Below the pieces are notes generated by a model. It did not search any database. It was not told the DNA's origin and saw only the letters and a list, made by a program, of their open reading frames with translations. From Gammaproteobacteria bacterium (GTDB taxonomy: Bacteria; Pseudomonadota; Gammaproteobacteria; Burkholderiales; Rhodocyclaceae), in the NCBI GenBank assembly GCA_018824085.1, contig JAHJHI010000013.1, forward strand, positions 62,001 to 126,000: a DNA stretch of 64,000 nt, read 5' to 3'. Positions 45,383 to 54,701 of this stretch are shown piece after piece (positions within the stretch are counted from its first letter, which is position 1; each line of letters starts with the position of its first letter). Made by a program: the position numbers and the translations under genes.

Positions 45383-46309
45383 ATGACTTGGCTGTCCCTC
45401 ATCGTCGCGCTGCTGATCGAGCAGTACAAACCGCTGTCGTATGAACGTCTCGTTGCCGCGCCGCTGGCGCGCTACGCGTTCTGGTTCGAGCAGCGCCTGA
45501 ACGCCGGTGAAGCCCGTCACGGGATTGCCGCGTGGGTGCTCGCGGTCGGCCTTCCGGTCGCCTTGCTGTGGTTTGTCTACCTGTTCCTGTGCTGGATTCA
45601 CCCCTTGCTGGGTGCCGCGCTCAATGTCCTGGTGCTTTACGTCACCATGGGTTTTCGCCAGTTCAGCCATCACTTCGAAGCCACCGCCGACGCGCTGCGC
45701 GCCGGCGAGACAGACGTCGCCCGGCGAGAACTGGGCAACTGGCTCGGCCGCAACACCGACCGGATGAAGGCTGAGGAAATCGCCCGTCTCGCGATCGAGC
45801 AGGGCATCCTCGCAGCCCATCGCCACGTCTTTGCTCCGCTGCTGCTGTTCGCGCTGCTGCCGGGGCCGACCGGGCCGCTGCTTTACCGGCTGACCGAGCG
45901 CCTGTCATGGGCGTGGGCGCGGCGCGAGAACATCGAGTTCGGCGCCTTTGGCCGTTTCGCGCGCAATATGTACGAGTGGCTGGATTGGGTGCCTGTGCGC
46001 ATGACAGCGGCGACCTTCGCCATCGTCGGAGACTTCGAGGATGCGATTCACTGCTGGCGCACGCAAGCCGCGCGGTGGCCGGAACAGGCCGCCGGCATTC
46101 TGCTGGCGAGCGGAGCCGGTGCGCTCGGCGTGAGGCTCGGCGCCCCCTTGTTCGAACTGGGTGAAGTGGCCGAAAGGCCGGAACTCGGCGTCGGCGATGA
46201 CGCGAATGTTGATCTCATGCAAAGCGCGATAGGCCTTGTATGGCGCACACTCATATTCTGTCTTCTTTTGCTTGGCCTGCTCGCGCTGGCTGGCTATTTC
46301 GGTAGCTGA
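45383..46309 (+). CDS. CobD/CbiB-like (AmpE-like) membrane protein
   Basis: A 308-residue membrane protein with a CbiB/CobD fold: MTWLSLIVALLIEQYKPL, the second helix region WVLAVGLPVALLWFVYLFLCW and the conserved ENIEFGAFGRFARNMYEWLDWVPVRMTAATFAIVGDFEDA (cited in part). True CbiB makes the aminopropanol arm of cobalamin; this betaproteobacterial version, outside a cob cluster, is closer to AmpE-like proteins and its function is open. The C-terminus is a membrane segment. The thiolase gene follows at 21 bases. Confidence 0.85.
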   Translation: MTWLSLIVALLIEQYKPLSYERLVAAPLARYAFWFEQRLNAGEARHGIAAWVLAVGLPVALLWFVYLFLCWIHPLLGAALNVLVLYVTMGFRQFSHHFEATADALRAGETDVARRELGNWLGRNTDRMKAEEIARLAIEQGILAAHRHVFAPLLLFALLPGPTGPLLYRLTERLSWAWARRENIEFGAFGRFARNMYEWLDWVPVRMTAATFAIVGDFEDAIHCWRTQAARWPEQAAGILLASGAGALGVRLGAPLFELGEVAERPELGVGDDANVDLMQSAIGLVWRTLIFCLLLLGLLALAGYFGS

Positions 46310-46330
46310 TTTCTACGGAGGGTGGTTCTG

Positions 46331-47518
46331 ATGGCTGACAAGAGAGAAGTGGTAATCGTGGGTGCCGCACGTACGCCGATTGGCGCATACGGCGGTTCGA
46401 TGAAGGATTTCACCGCCTGCGATCTTGGCGCACACGTCGTGAAGGCTGCCTTCGAGCGTGCCGGCGTCGATGCCAGGGAAGCGCAGCATCTCGTGCTGGG
46501 CAACGTGATTCCCACCGAGACGCGTGACATGTACGTATCGCGCGTCGTTGCGATCAACGGCGGAATGTCGAAGGAGTCCTGCGCAATGGGCGTCAATCGC
46601 CTGTGTGGCTCCGGCTTCCAGGCCATTGTGTCGGCGGCCAACGCGATCCAGCTCGGCGATGCCGACTGCGCCGTCGGCGGCGGCGTAGAAACGATGAGCC
46701 GTGGCGGCTATCTGATGCCGGCCGCCCGCTGGGGCGCGCGCATGGGCGACACCAAGATCGTCGATATGATGGTCGGTGCGCTGACCGATCCGTTCGACAC
46801 GGTACACATGGGCATTACGGCCGAGAATATCGCCAGCCAGTTCGGTTTTTCGCGCGAGGAGCAGGATGCATTCGCCGTCGAATCGCACCGCAAGGCAGCT
46901 GCCGCGACCGACGCGGGCTACTTCAAGTCGCAGATTGCTGCGCTCGAAATCCAGACCCGCAAAGGCGTGACCATCGTCGATACGGATGAACACTTCCGCC
47001 GCGACGCGACGGTGGAAGGCATGGCGAAGCTGCGCCCGGTGTTCAAGAAGGACGGTTCGGTGACTGCGGGCAATGCGTCCGGCATCAATGATGGCGCCGC
47101 TGCGGTTGTCTTGATGGAAGCGGGTGCTGCCGCACGTGCGGGCGCCAAGCCGCTGGCCCGTCTGGTGTCCTACGCGGTGGCGGGTGTTGACCCGGCCATC
47201 ATGGGCACCGGCCCGATTCCGGCCGTCAAGCTGGCACTGCAGCGCGCCGGGCTGAAGGCGAACGATCTCGACGTTATCGAATCCAATGAAGCGTTTGCCG
47301 TTCAGGCGCTGTGCTGCACGCGCGAACTCGGGCTGGATCCGGCCAAGGTGAATCCGAACGGTGGCGCCGTCGGCCTCGGCCATCCGGTTGGCGCCACCGG
47401 TGCGATCCTGACGGTGAAATGCCTCTATGAACTGCAGCGTACCGGTGGTCGTTACGGCCTGATCACCATGTGCATAGGCGGCGGACAAGGCATCGCCGGC
47501 ATCATCGAGCGCCTTTGA
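46331..47518 (+). CDS. Acetyl-CoA C-acetyltransferase (thiolase)
   Basis: A 395-residue thiolase. The nucleophilic Cys is in [16 protein letters not shown] (about residue 91), the His in HPVGATGA and the second Cys in the late motif [24 protein letters not shown] is also intact. It condenses two acetyl-CoA or cleaves acetoacetyl-CoA, serving polyhydroxybutyrate or fatty-acid degradation. GGAGGG is positioned nine bases before ATG 46331. A strong terminator follows. Confidence 0.93.
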   Translation: MADKREVVIVGAARTPIGAYGGSMKDFTACDLGAHVVKAAFERAGVDAREAQHLVLGNVIPTETRDMYVSRVVAINGGMSKESCAMGVNRLCGSGFQAIVSAANAIQLGDADCAVGGGVETMSRGGYLMPAARWGARMGDTKIVDMMVGALTDPFDTVHMGITAENIASQFGFSREEQDAFAVESHRKAAAATDAGYFKSQIAALEIQTRKGVTIVDTDEHFRRDATVEGMAKLRPVFKKDGSVTAGNASGINDGAAAVVLMEAGAAARAGAKPLARLVSYAVAGVDPAIMGTGPIPAVKLALQRAGLKANDLDVIESNEAFAVQALCCTRELGLDPAKVNPNGGAVGLGHPVGATGAILTVKCLYELQRTGGRYGLITMCIGGGQGIAGIIERL

Positions 47519-47545
47519 GTTTGGCCGGCGATTGATGCATGCACG

Positions 47546-47576
47546 ACGCCCCGCCCCGAGCGGGGCGTTTTGTTTT
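47546..47576 (+). terminator. Rho-independent terminator of the thiolase gene
   Basis: An 8-bp stem (ACGCCCCG with CGGGGCGT) with 7-base loop followed by TTTTGTTTT. It isolates the thiolase from the Anbu cluster promoter that follows. Confidence 0.9.
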
Positions 47577-47582
47577 GTGGCT

Positions 47583-47626
47583 TTGCACCAGATCCATTCC
47601 GTTTGCGCACCTGTTTGGTGCACAAA
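47583..47626 (+). promoter_or_regulatory. NtrC-type enhancer site(s) upstream of the Anbu cluster
   Basis: The core GCACC-TGTTT-GGTGC at 47607-47621 is an exact match to the NtrC dyad GCACC-N5-GGTGC and extends to TTTG.GCACC/GGTGC.CAAA with a single mismatched pair. A second half-site TTTGCACCA lies at 47583-47591. The main dyad is about 60 bases upstream of the -24 element of the sigma-54 promoter, a typical enhancer distance. Identification is by match to known consensus, not by experiment. Confidence 0.65.
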
Positions 47627-47672
47627 TCGGGTGCCCGTCGGGTTTTCCCCGTGTGGAAGCGGCTTTCCGGCA

Positions 47673-47688
47673 TGGCACATTTCTCGCT
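47673..47688 (+). promoter_or_regulatory. Sigma-54 (RpoN) promoter of the Anbu cluster
   Basis: TGGCACATTTCTCGCT fits TGGCACR-N4-TTGCW with one mismatch in the -12 element and exact GG-N10-GC spacing (GG 47674-47675, GC 47686-47687). Transcription would begin near 47699, 38 bases before the ATP-grasp ATG. Confidence 0.65.
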
Positions 47689-47736
47689 GATCCTCGTGCG
47701 CGACAGCGCCAATCAATCACTCGAGACCATACGATC

Positions 47737-49158
47737 ATGGAAAACGTGTCCTCGATCTATAACGAAATGAACGGCGCCGACGGTAGCGTGCGCGATCATT
47801 ACGCCGGCTACCGGAAGTGGCTGTCCGAGACGCCACCGGAGCACATTGCCCGGAAGCGGGCTGAAGCGGACCTCGTCTTTCACCGGGTCGGCATCACCTT
47901 CGCGGTGTATGGCGAGGAGTCCGGCAAGGAGCGCCTCATCCCGTTCGACGTCGTGCCGCGCATCATTCCGGCGCAGGAGTGGAAGAAGCTCGCGGCCGGG
48001 CTGCGTCAGCGCGTGAAGGCACTGAACATGTTCCTGCACGACGTCTACCACGACCAGGACATCATCAAGGCCGGCAAGCTGCCGGAGGAACAGATCCTGT
48101 CCAACAGCCAGTACCGACCGGAAATGCAGGGGGTCGATGTTCCCGGAGGCATCTACGCGCACATTGCAGGCGTCGATGTCGTGCGTGCGGGCGAGGGCGA
48201 GTTCTATGTGCTCGAAGACAATCTGCGCGTGCCGTCCGGCGTGTCCTACATGCTGGAAGACCGCCGCATGATGATGCGCCTGTTCCCGGAGCTGTTCTCG
48301 CGCTACCGCGTCGCGCCGGTCGAACACTATCCGGACATGCTGCTGACCAATCTGCGCGCCGTTGCGCCGACCGGTATCGTGGATCCGACGGTCGCAGTGC
48401 TCACCCCCGGCGCCTACAACTCGGCCTACTTCGAGCACGCCTTCCTCGCCCAGCAGATGGGGGTGGAACTGGTCGAGGGACAGGACCTGTTCGTCAGCGA
48501 CGAGCACCTGTACATGCGCACCACGCAAGGCCCCCAGCGCGTGGACGTGATCTACCGCCGCATCGACGACGACTTCCTCGACCCGCTGGCCTTCCGCCCG
48601 GATTCGATGCTCGGCGTGCCCGGTCTGCTGCAGGTCTATCGCGCGGGTCACGTGACGCTGGCGAACGCGATCGGTACCGGCGTGGCCGACGACAAGTCGA
48701 TCTATCCCTACGTGCCGGACATGATCCGGTTCTATCTCGGGGAGGAGCCGCTGCTGAACAATGTGCCGACCTATATGTGCCGCAAGAAGGACGACCTCGC
48801 CTACGTGCTGGCCCACCTGGACGAACTGGTGGTCAAGGAGACGCATGGCGCCGGCGGCTACGGCATGCTGATCGGACCACGCGCGTCGCGCGACGAGATC
48901 GAAAGTTTCCGCCAGCGCATCATCGCCGCGCCCGGGCAGTACATCGCGCAGCCGACGCTGGCGCTGTCCGCCTGCCCGACCTTCGTTGACGAGGGCATTG
49001 CGCCACGCCACATCGATCTTCGTCCCTTCGTGCTGTCGGGCAAGGACATCAACATGGTGCCTGGCGGCCTGACCCGCGTTGCGCTGCGCGAAGGCTCCCT
49101 CGTGGTGAATTCGTCGCAGGGCGGCGGCACCAAGGACACCTGGATACTGGAGGTCTGA
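47737..49158 (+). CDS. Circularly permuted ATP-grasp protein (Anbu cluster)
   Basis: A 473-residue protein of the CP_ATPgrasp type 1 family (former DUF404/407). Key stretches are FDVVPRIIPAQEWKKLAAGLRQR, VLEDNLRVPSGVSYMLEDRR, VDVIYRRIDDDFLDP, VKETHGAGGYGMLIGP and the C-terminal DLRPFVLSGKDINMVPGGLTRVAL, which carry the ATP- and metal-binding residues. The family is predicted to form amide bonds between carboxylate- and amine-bearing substrates. It is first in a four-gene cluster; alpha-E follows after two bases. Ribosome site is weak (CGAGA). The product of the reaction is unknown. Confidence 0.93.
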   Translation: MENVSSIYNEMNGADGSVRDHYAGYRKWLSETPPEHIARKRAEADLVFHRVGITFAVYGEESGKERLIPFDVVPRIIPAQEWKKLAAGLRQRVKALNMFLHDVYHDQDIIKAGKLPEEQILSNSQYRPEMQGVDVPGGIYAHIAGVDVVRAGEGEFYVLEDNLRVPSGVSYMLEDRRMMMRLFPELFSRYRVAPVEHYPDMLLTNLRAVAPTGIVDPTVAVLTPGAYNSAYFEHAFLAQQMGVELVEGQDLFVSDEHLYMRTTQGPQRVDVIYRRIDDDFLDPLAFRPDSMLGVPGLLQVYRAGHVTLANAIGTGVADDKSIYPYVPDMIRFYLGEEPLLNNVPTYMCRKKDDLAYVLAHLDELVVKETHGAGGYGMLIGPRASRDEIESFRQRIIAAPGQYIAQPTLALSACPTFVDEGIAPRHIDLRPFVLSGKDINMVPGGLTRVALREGSLVVNSSQGGGTKDTWILEV

Positions 49159-49160
49159 TC

Positions 49161-50111
49161 ATGCTGAGCCGTACCGCTGACCACCTCTACTGGATGGCCC
49201 GTTACATCGAGCGGGCTGAAAACGTTGCCCGCATGCTCGACGTGAACTACCGCATGTCCATGGTGCCGCAGGCCGATGGCAATCTCGATGCCGGCTGGGG
49301 GGCGACGCTTTCCATCATCGGCCTCGAGGATGCGTTCCGCGAGAAGCACGAAGCACCGACGATGGAAGCGGTGCTGGATTTCATGGTGTTCGACGCAAGC
49401 AATGCAACCTCCATCCTCAGTTGCCTGCGCATGGCGCGCGAGAACGCCCATGCCGTGCGCGGCACCATCACGTCCGAAATGTGGGAAACCACGAACGACA
49501 CCTGGCTGAAGATGCGCGACTACCCGCGCTGGAAACTGGCCGGCAGCGAGATCGGCGAGTTCTTCGAGTGGGTCAAGTTCCGCTCGCACCTGTCGCGCGG
49601 CGTCACCCTCGGCACCATGCTTCGCGACGAAGCCTTCCACTTCACCCGCATGGGCACCTTCCTGGAACGGGCCGATGCCACGGCGCGTTTCATCGACGTG
49701 AAGTACCACATGCTGGTCGAAGGATCGGCGCCGCCCGACGCGGCGGTCGACTACTACCAGTGGAGCGCGCTGCTGCGTTCCGTGTCCGCGTTCGAGGTGT
49801 ATCGCAAGGTCTATCGGGACATGATCACGCCGGTCAAGGTGGCCGAGTTGCTCATCCTGAACGACCAGATGCCGCGTTCGCTGCGCACCAGCCTGATCGA
49901 GGTCTACGAGAACCTGAGAGCGGTGTCCAACCATCGCACGCAGGAGACGGAACGGCGCGCTGGCGAGCTGCAGGCCAGCCTGAAGTTCGGTCGCATAGAA
50001 GACGTCTTCGCGCGCGGCCTGCACGAGTACCTGACCCAGTTCATCGTGCGCGTGAATGATCTGGGCAATCGCATATCGGATGATTTCCTGGTGCCGATGA
50101 CATCGAATTGA
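49161..50111 (+). CDS. Alpha-E domain protein (Anbu cluster)
   Basis: A 316-residue all-helical alpha-E protein (former DUF403). It starts with LSRTADHLYWMARYIERAEN, which is the family hallmark, followed by WEATNDTWLK-like helices and RFIDVKYHMLVEG. It is a constant partner of the circularly permuted ATP-grasp genes and is thought to help the ligase, but no activity is proven. Two bases separate it from the ATP-grasp gene. Confidence 0.93.
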   Translation: MLSRTADHLYWMARYIERAENVARMLDVNYRMSMVPQADGNLDAGWGATLSIIGLEDAFREKHEAPTMEAVLDFMVFDASNATSILSCLRMARENAHAVRGTITSEMWETTNDTWLKMRDYPRWKLAGSEIGEFFEWVKFRSHLSRGVTLGTMLRDEAFHFTRMGTFLERADATARFIDVKYHMLVEGSAPPDAAVDYYQWSALLRSVSAFEVYRKVYRDMITPVKVAELLILNDQMPRSLRTSLIEVYENLRAVSNHRTQETERRAGELQASLKFGRIEDVFARGLHEYLTQFIVRVNDLGNRISDDFLVPMTSN

Positions 50112-50121
50112 GGAGGCTGCA

Positions 50122-50934
50122 ATGTTGCTGGACGTCCACCATGAAACGACACTCAGCTACGCCAGTCCGGTCGGCTACAGCATCCAGCAACTGCGCCTCA
50201 CGCCGCGCGAGGAATCGACGCAGCGCGCGCTGAACTGGCGCGTGCAGGCGCCTGGCAGCACGCGTCGCGCCGTCGACGCACACGGCAACGTGGGCCACCT
50301 TCTGACGCTGGATCGTCCGCATCGCGAAGTGTCCATCGTGGTCAGCGGCACCGTGCGCCTGATCGAGGACGCGGCGTGGATGCCGCGCGACGCGGGCGCG
50401 CTGTCGCCGCTGTCCTATCTGGCCACCACCGCGCTCACCGAAGCGGACGAGCGTACGCGAGCCATGGCGGCCAGCCACCTTCGTGCCCGCCGGGACACCG
50501 TGGGAGAGCTGCTCGACCTCAGTGGCGCCGTGTGCGGTGCGGTACGCCATCAACCCGGATGCCGGCCGCCGGAAGGTGCCGCCAGCGCGTTCGGGCGTGG
50601 CAGCGGCTGCAGCGCCGACATCGCGCACGCCTTCATCGCCTGCTGTCGCGCGGCCGGACTGCCGGCACGTTTCGTCAGCGGCTATCTTGTCGATCCTGCC
50701 GGCGAGTGGGCGGCGCCGCACGTCTGGGCCGATGTCTGGCTGGCCAGCGGTCCCGCTCCCGGAGGCGAGGCCGGCTGGGTCAGCGTGGACGTACTGGAAC
50801 GTGCGCTTGCCGGCAGCGGCTACTGCCGGCTGGCGGTGGGGCGCGACCACATGGATGCCTGTCCGGTGCGTCTGGCCGGCGCCGGCCCGGTGGCCGAGCA
50901 GACGCACACGCGGGTATCGATCCGCCGGCACTGA
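50122..50934 (+). CDS. Transglutaminase-like cysteine peptidase (Anbu cluster)
   Basis: A 270-residue protein with an N-terminal beta region (LLDVHHETTLSYASPVGYSIQQLRLTPRE) typical of bacterial transglutaminase-like proteins and a papain-like core: Cys163 in GRGSGCSADIAHAFIACCRAAG, His200 in APHVWADVWL, and an Asp in VSVDVLERAL where the family usually has DPTN. The last motif is thus unusual (DVLE in place of DPTN). Likely a peptidase or amidase acting on an isopeptide. AGGAGG precedes the ATG. Confidence 0.88.
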   Translation: MLLDVHHETTLSYASPVGYSIQQLRLTPREESTQRALNWRVQAPGSTRRAVDAHGNVGHLLTLDRPHREVSIVVSGTVRLIEDAAWMPRDAGALSPLSYLATTALTEADERTRAMAASHLRARRDTVGELLDLSGAVCGAVRHQPGCRPPEGAASAFGRGSGCSADIAHAFIACCRAAGLPARFVSGYLVDPAGEWAAPHVWADVWLASGPAPGGEAGWVSVDVLERALAGSGYCRLAVGRDHMDACPVRLAGAGPVAEQTHTRVSIRRH

Positions 50935-51032
50935 GCGGACGGAAATGCCGCGCGTCCCGCAACAGTCGGCCCGACGGTAGCCATGTCGTCGCCGCCGTTC
51001 CATCGTTCTCCTCTTGCTGACGGAATCCAGCC

Positions 51033-51764
51033 ATGACCTACTGCGTGGGCATGCTGCTCGACGCGGGCATCGTTTGCCTGTCCGACTCCCGCACCAATGC
51101 CGGTGTGGACCACATCAACACCTTCCGCAAGATGACGGTGTTCGAACGTCCCGGCGAGCGGGTGCTGGTGCTCATGAGCGCCGGCAACCTGGCGCTCACG
51201 CAGACACTGGTGAGCCTGCTGCGCGAACGTCTGGCGGCCGAAGGCGCCAGCCTGCATACCGTGTCCAACCTGTTCGAGGCGGCGCGTCATGTCGGCGACT
51301 GCCTGCGCGAGGTGCATGCGCGTGACGCCGCCGCGCTGCAGGAGTTCGGCATCGAATTCAACGCGAGTTTCATACTCGGCGGGCAGATATCGGGCGAGCC
51401 CGCACGCCTGTTCCAGATCTACGCCGCCGGCAATTTCATCGAGGCGACGCGCGACACGCCTTACTTCCAGATCGGCGAGGCGAAGTACGGCAAGCCCATC
51501 ATCGATCGCGTCATCCGTCCGGACACGACACTCGACGAAGCGGCGAAGTGCGCGCTCATTTCCATGGATTCCACGATACGTTCCAATCTGTCGGTCGGCT
51601 TGCCGCTGGACCTGTTCGTCCTGCGCAGCGGCGTCTTCGAAGTGTGTTCGCACGTGAGCATCGACGCCGACAATGCCTACTTCGACATGATCAGGAACCG
51701 CTGGGGCGAAAGCCTGCGCGAAGCCTTTCACGCCTTGCCGTCACCGGACTGGATTCCCGGCTGA
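51033..51764 (+). CDS. Anbu, proteasome-type N-terminal nucleophile peptidase
   Basis: A 243-residue Anbu (ancestral beta subunit) protein. After removal of Met1 the nucleophile Thr2 would be exposed (TYCVGMLLDAGIVCLSDSRTNAG). Asp18 and Arg20 (SDSRTNAGVD) and Lys34 (FRKMTVFE) correspond to the Thr-Asp-Lys arrangement of proteasome beta subunits. The rest follows the Anbu pattern with QIYAAGNFIEAT and TTLDEAAKCALISMDSTIRSNLSVG. Anbu proteins assemble into helical or ring-like oligomers without AAA+ partner. It is the last gene of the cluster, 98 bases after the transglutaminase gene. Confidence 0.94.
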   Translation: MTYCVGMLLDAGIVCLSDSRTNAGVDHINTFRKMTVFERPGERVLVLMSAGNLALTQTLVSLLRERLAAEGASLHTVSNLFEAARHVGDCLREVHARDAAALQEFGIEFNASFILGGQISGEPARLFQIYAAGNFIEATRDTPYFQIGEAKYGKPIIDRVIRPDTTLDEAAKCALISMDSTIRSNLSVGLPLDLFVLRSGVFEVCSHVSIDADNAYFDMIRNRWGESLREAFHALPSPDWIPG

Positions 51765-51875
51765 TCCATCGCTGGCGGGCTTTGCGCCCGTTCCGGCCTG
51801 AAAGCTAAAGGTTCCCTGAGCGCTGCCGTTGACCGGCTTCATCGTCGGCCAAGCCTTCAGAGGACTTTCCTGCCC

Positions 51876-54701
51876 ATGTTTCTGGCTTCTGCCCGTCGGC
51901 CGCGCGGATGGCTGCTGCTGTGTGAACACCTGTTGTTCGGCATGCTTGCCGGGCTGCTTCTGCATTCGCACGCCGTGGCCGCGACGGCTGCGACGCTGCC
52001 CAGCGTCGCGCTGCATTACGGTGCCCGCGCACCGCTTGCCGCCTTGAAGGCGTTCGACATCGCCGTGGTGGAACCGGACCATGGTGCCGATCCGCAGGCC
52101 TACCGCTCGACCGGGCGCAGCGAGCTTTTCGCCTATGTCAGTGTCGGCGAGGTGCATCCGACCCGCAGCTACGCGGCTCGGATTCCGGACGCCTGGCGCA
52201 TCGGCCGCAACCCGGCCTGGAAGTCCATCGTCATCGACCAGTCGCTGCCGGCCTGGCACGCCTTTTTCGCCGACGATGTCGTCGAGCCGCTGTGGGCGCG
52301 CGGCTATCGCGGCTTCTTCCTCGACACGCTGGATTCCTACCGCCTCGCCGCCGGTGCCGACGAGGCGGCGCAGCAGCGCGGCCTGGTTGCGCTGATCCGC
52401 CTGCTGCGCGAGCGCTTTCCCGGCATCCGTCTCATCCTCAACCGCGGCTTCGAACTGTTGCCAGCGTTGCGTGGTGACGTGTATGCCGTCGCGGCGGAGT
52501 CGCTCTACCGCGGCTGGGACGCCGGGAAGAAACGCTACACCGAGGTTGCGCCGGCGGATCGCGAGTGGCTGCTCGGCCAGCTCCGGACGGCACGCGAACA
52601 GTACGGCGTCACCACGATCGCCATCGACTACGTCGAACCCGGCGCAGTGAAACTGGCCCGTGACACCGCGCGCCGCATACTCGACCACGGCATCGTGCCC
52701 TACGTGACCGACGCGGCGCTGGAGCACCTGGGCGTGGGCCTGGTCGAAGTGCTGCCGCGCAAGGTGCTGTTCCTCTACAACGGTGCCGAGACACCCGGCG
52801 CCCACGCATCGAGCGCGCACCGGTACGCCGAGATGCCGGTCAATCACATGGGCTATGTGGCCGAATACGTCGATATCAACGGACCGCTGCCGGACATCGT
52901 GTCGCCCGCCGAATACGCGGGCGTGCTGGCATGGTTCGGTGGCTACGTTCCCGCCGCGCGCGTCCCCGCGCTGTCCGCCTGGCTGTCCGCGCGCATCGCG
53001 GACGGTACGCGCATCGCGGTCATCGGCAGCTTCGGATTCCAGCCGGACGGCCGCTTCGCCCGCGACGCCGGGCTGCGCGCAACGCCGCCGCCCAGGGGAG
53101 CGCTCGAAATCGTGACGCGTGATCCGATGATGGATTTCGAATCACCGGCCATCCCGGATCGGCGCGAACTGGATCCGTTGCGCACGGAAGATCCGGAGTC
53201 GCGGGCGTTGCTGCGGGTCACCGACAGCGCGGGTACCGTCTTCGACGGCGCTGCGCTGACCCGCTGGGGCGGCTACGTACTGAATCCGTTCGCATTGCGC
53301 ACGCTGCCCGGCGAGCTCGAACAGACGCGCTGGGTCGTCGATCCGTTCGCCTTCATCCGGCAGGCGCTGGCGCTGCCCGATCTGCCGGTGCCCGACACGA
53401 CCACGCTGAACGGGCGGCGCATCTTCTTCGCCCACATCGACGGCGACGGTTTTGCGTCGCGCTCCGAAATGCCCGGCCGCAGGCTGGCCGCCGAAGTGCT
53501 GCTGGACGAGGTGCTCAAGCGCTACAGGGTGCCGCACGCCATGTCCGTCATCGAGCGCGAAGTCAGCCCGCAGGGTGCCTACCCGGACGAGTCGCCGCAG
53601 ATGGAAGCCGTTGCGCGCCGCATGTTCGCGCTGCCCAACGTCGAGATCGCGTCGCACAGCTACACCCACCCGTTCTACTGGGACGCCGTGGAACGCGGCG
53701 AGGCACGCGTCGCCGAGCAGGGTTACACGCTCGCCCCCGACGGCTATGTGCCGACGCTGGAGCGAGAGATCATCGGTTCGACCGACTACATCCGCAGCCG
53801 TCTTGCGCCACCCGGCAAGCCGGTGTCGCTGATGCTGTGGTCCGGCGATGCGGAGCCGACCGAGAAGGCGCTGGCCATGGTTGCGGACGCCGGCATGCTG
53901 AACATGAATGGCGGCAACACCATTGCCAGCCTGAGCTATCCCAGTCTCAGTGCGGTCTCGGCACTCGGCACGTGGCAGGGCGCACGCTTCCATGTCCATG
54001 CGCCCATCATGAACGAGAACGTCTACACCAATCTGTGGACCGGGCCGTATTACGGCTTCGAACACGTGACCGAGACCTTCGATTTCACCGGGTTGCCGCG
54101 CCGGCTCAAGCCGATCGACATCTACTTCCACACATACTCGGCGAGCAAGCGCGCGTCCCTGACCGCGCTGCACAAGGTGTATCGCCACGCGCTGGCGCAG
54201 GCGGTCCATCCGCTGTTCCCGACCGAGTACGTGCGCATCGCAATGAACTTCAACGACATCGTGCTGGCGCGTTCGATCACCGACGGCGCGATCCACGTCC
54301 ACGGCGCCCGGCACCTGCGCACGCTGCGCGCGCCGCTGTCGCTCGGCGTGCCGGATCTCGCCGGTTCGACCGGACTGGCCGGCTTTGGTGCCGCGCCGCA
54401 AGGGCGCTATCTGCATCTGGCCGGTGACGACGCGGTGCTGCGCTTCGCCGATGAGGCCGCTGCGGCACCGATGCTCGACAACGCCAATGCCGCACTGCGT
54501 AACTGGCAACGAACGGCTGACGGCGCGAGCTTCCGCCTCGAAGGCCATGTTCCGCTCGAATTCTCGCTTGCGAACGTGCAGGGCTGTACCGTCACCGGCG
54601 GCGGCAAGGCGCTCAGGCCGGTGCATCGCGAAGCGGCGCGTACTGACTACAGGATGAACGATCATGCTGCGCAGATCGAGCTACGCTGCCGCCCGGCTTG
54701 A
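51876..54701 (+). CDS. pelA: PelA, Pel polysaccharide hydrolase/deacetylase
   Basis: A 941-residue periplasmic protein. After a signal or anchor (about 12-36) the glycoside hydrolase domain has Asp150 (FFLDTLDSY) and Glu208 (AAESLYRG), matching the alpha-1,4-N-acetylgalactosaminidase active site. A linker domain with the segment AWFGGYVPAARVPAL follows, then a polysaccharide deacetylase domain with metal ligands Asp522/Asp524 (HIDGDGF) and His594/His598 (HSYTHP), the same 72-residue spacing as in Pseudomonas PelA. It modifies and trims Pel during export. AGAGGA lies upstream. The last 38 bases overlap pelB. Confidence 0.96.
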   Translation: MFLASARRPRGWLLLCEHLLFGMLAGLLLHSHAVAATAATLPSVALHYGARAPLAALKAFDIAVVEPDHGADPQAYRSTGRSELFAYVSVGEVHPTRSYAARIPDAWRIGRNPAWKSIVIDQSLPAWHAFFADDVVEPLWARGYRGFFLDTLDSYRLAAGADEAAQQRGLVALIRLLRERFPGIRLILNRGFELLPALRGDVYAVAAESLYRGWDAGKKRYTEVAPADREWLLGQLRTAREQYGVTTIAIDYVEPGAVKLARDTARRILDHGIVPYVTDAALEHLGVGLVEVLPRKVLFLYNGAETPGAHASSAHRYAEMPVNHMGYVAEYVDINGPLPDIVSPAEYAGVLAWFGGYVPAARVPALSAWLSARIADGTRIAVIGSFGFQPDGRFARDAGLRATPPPRGALEIVTRDPMMDFESPAIPDRRELDPLRTEDPESRALLRVTDSAGTVFDGAALTRWGGYVLNPFALRTLPGELEQTRWVVDPFAFIRQALALPDLPVPDTTTLNGRRIFFAHIDGDGFASRSEMPGRRLAAEVLLDEVLKRYRVPHAMSVIEREVSPQGAYPDESPQMEAVARRMFALPNVEIASHSYTHPFYWDAVERGEARVAEQGYTLAPDGYVPTLEREIIGSTDYIRSRLAPPGKPVSLMLWSGDAEPTEKALAMVADAGMLNMNGGNTIASLSYPSLSAVSALGTWQGARFHVHAPIMNENVYTNLWTGPYYGFEHVTETFDFTGLPRRLKPIDIYFHTYSASKRASLTALHKVYRHALAQAVHPLFPTEYVRIAMNFNDIVLARSITDGAIHVHGARHLRTLRAPLSLGVPDLAGSTGLAGFGAAPQGRYLHLAGDDAVLRFADEAAAAPMLDNANAALRNWQRTADGASFRLEGHVPLEFSLANVQGCTVTGGGKALRPVHREAARTDYRMNDHAAQIELRCRPA

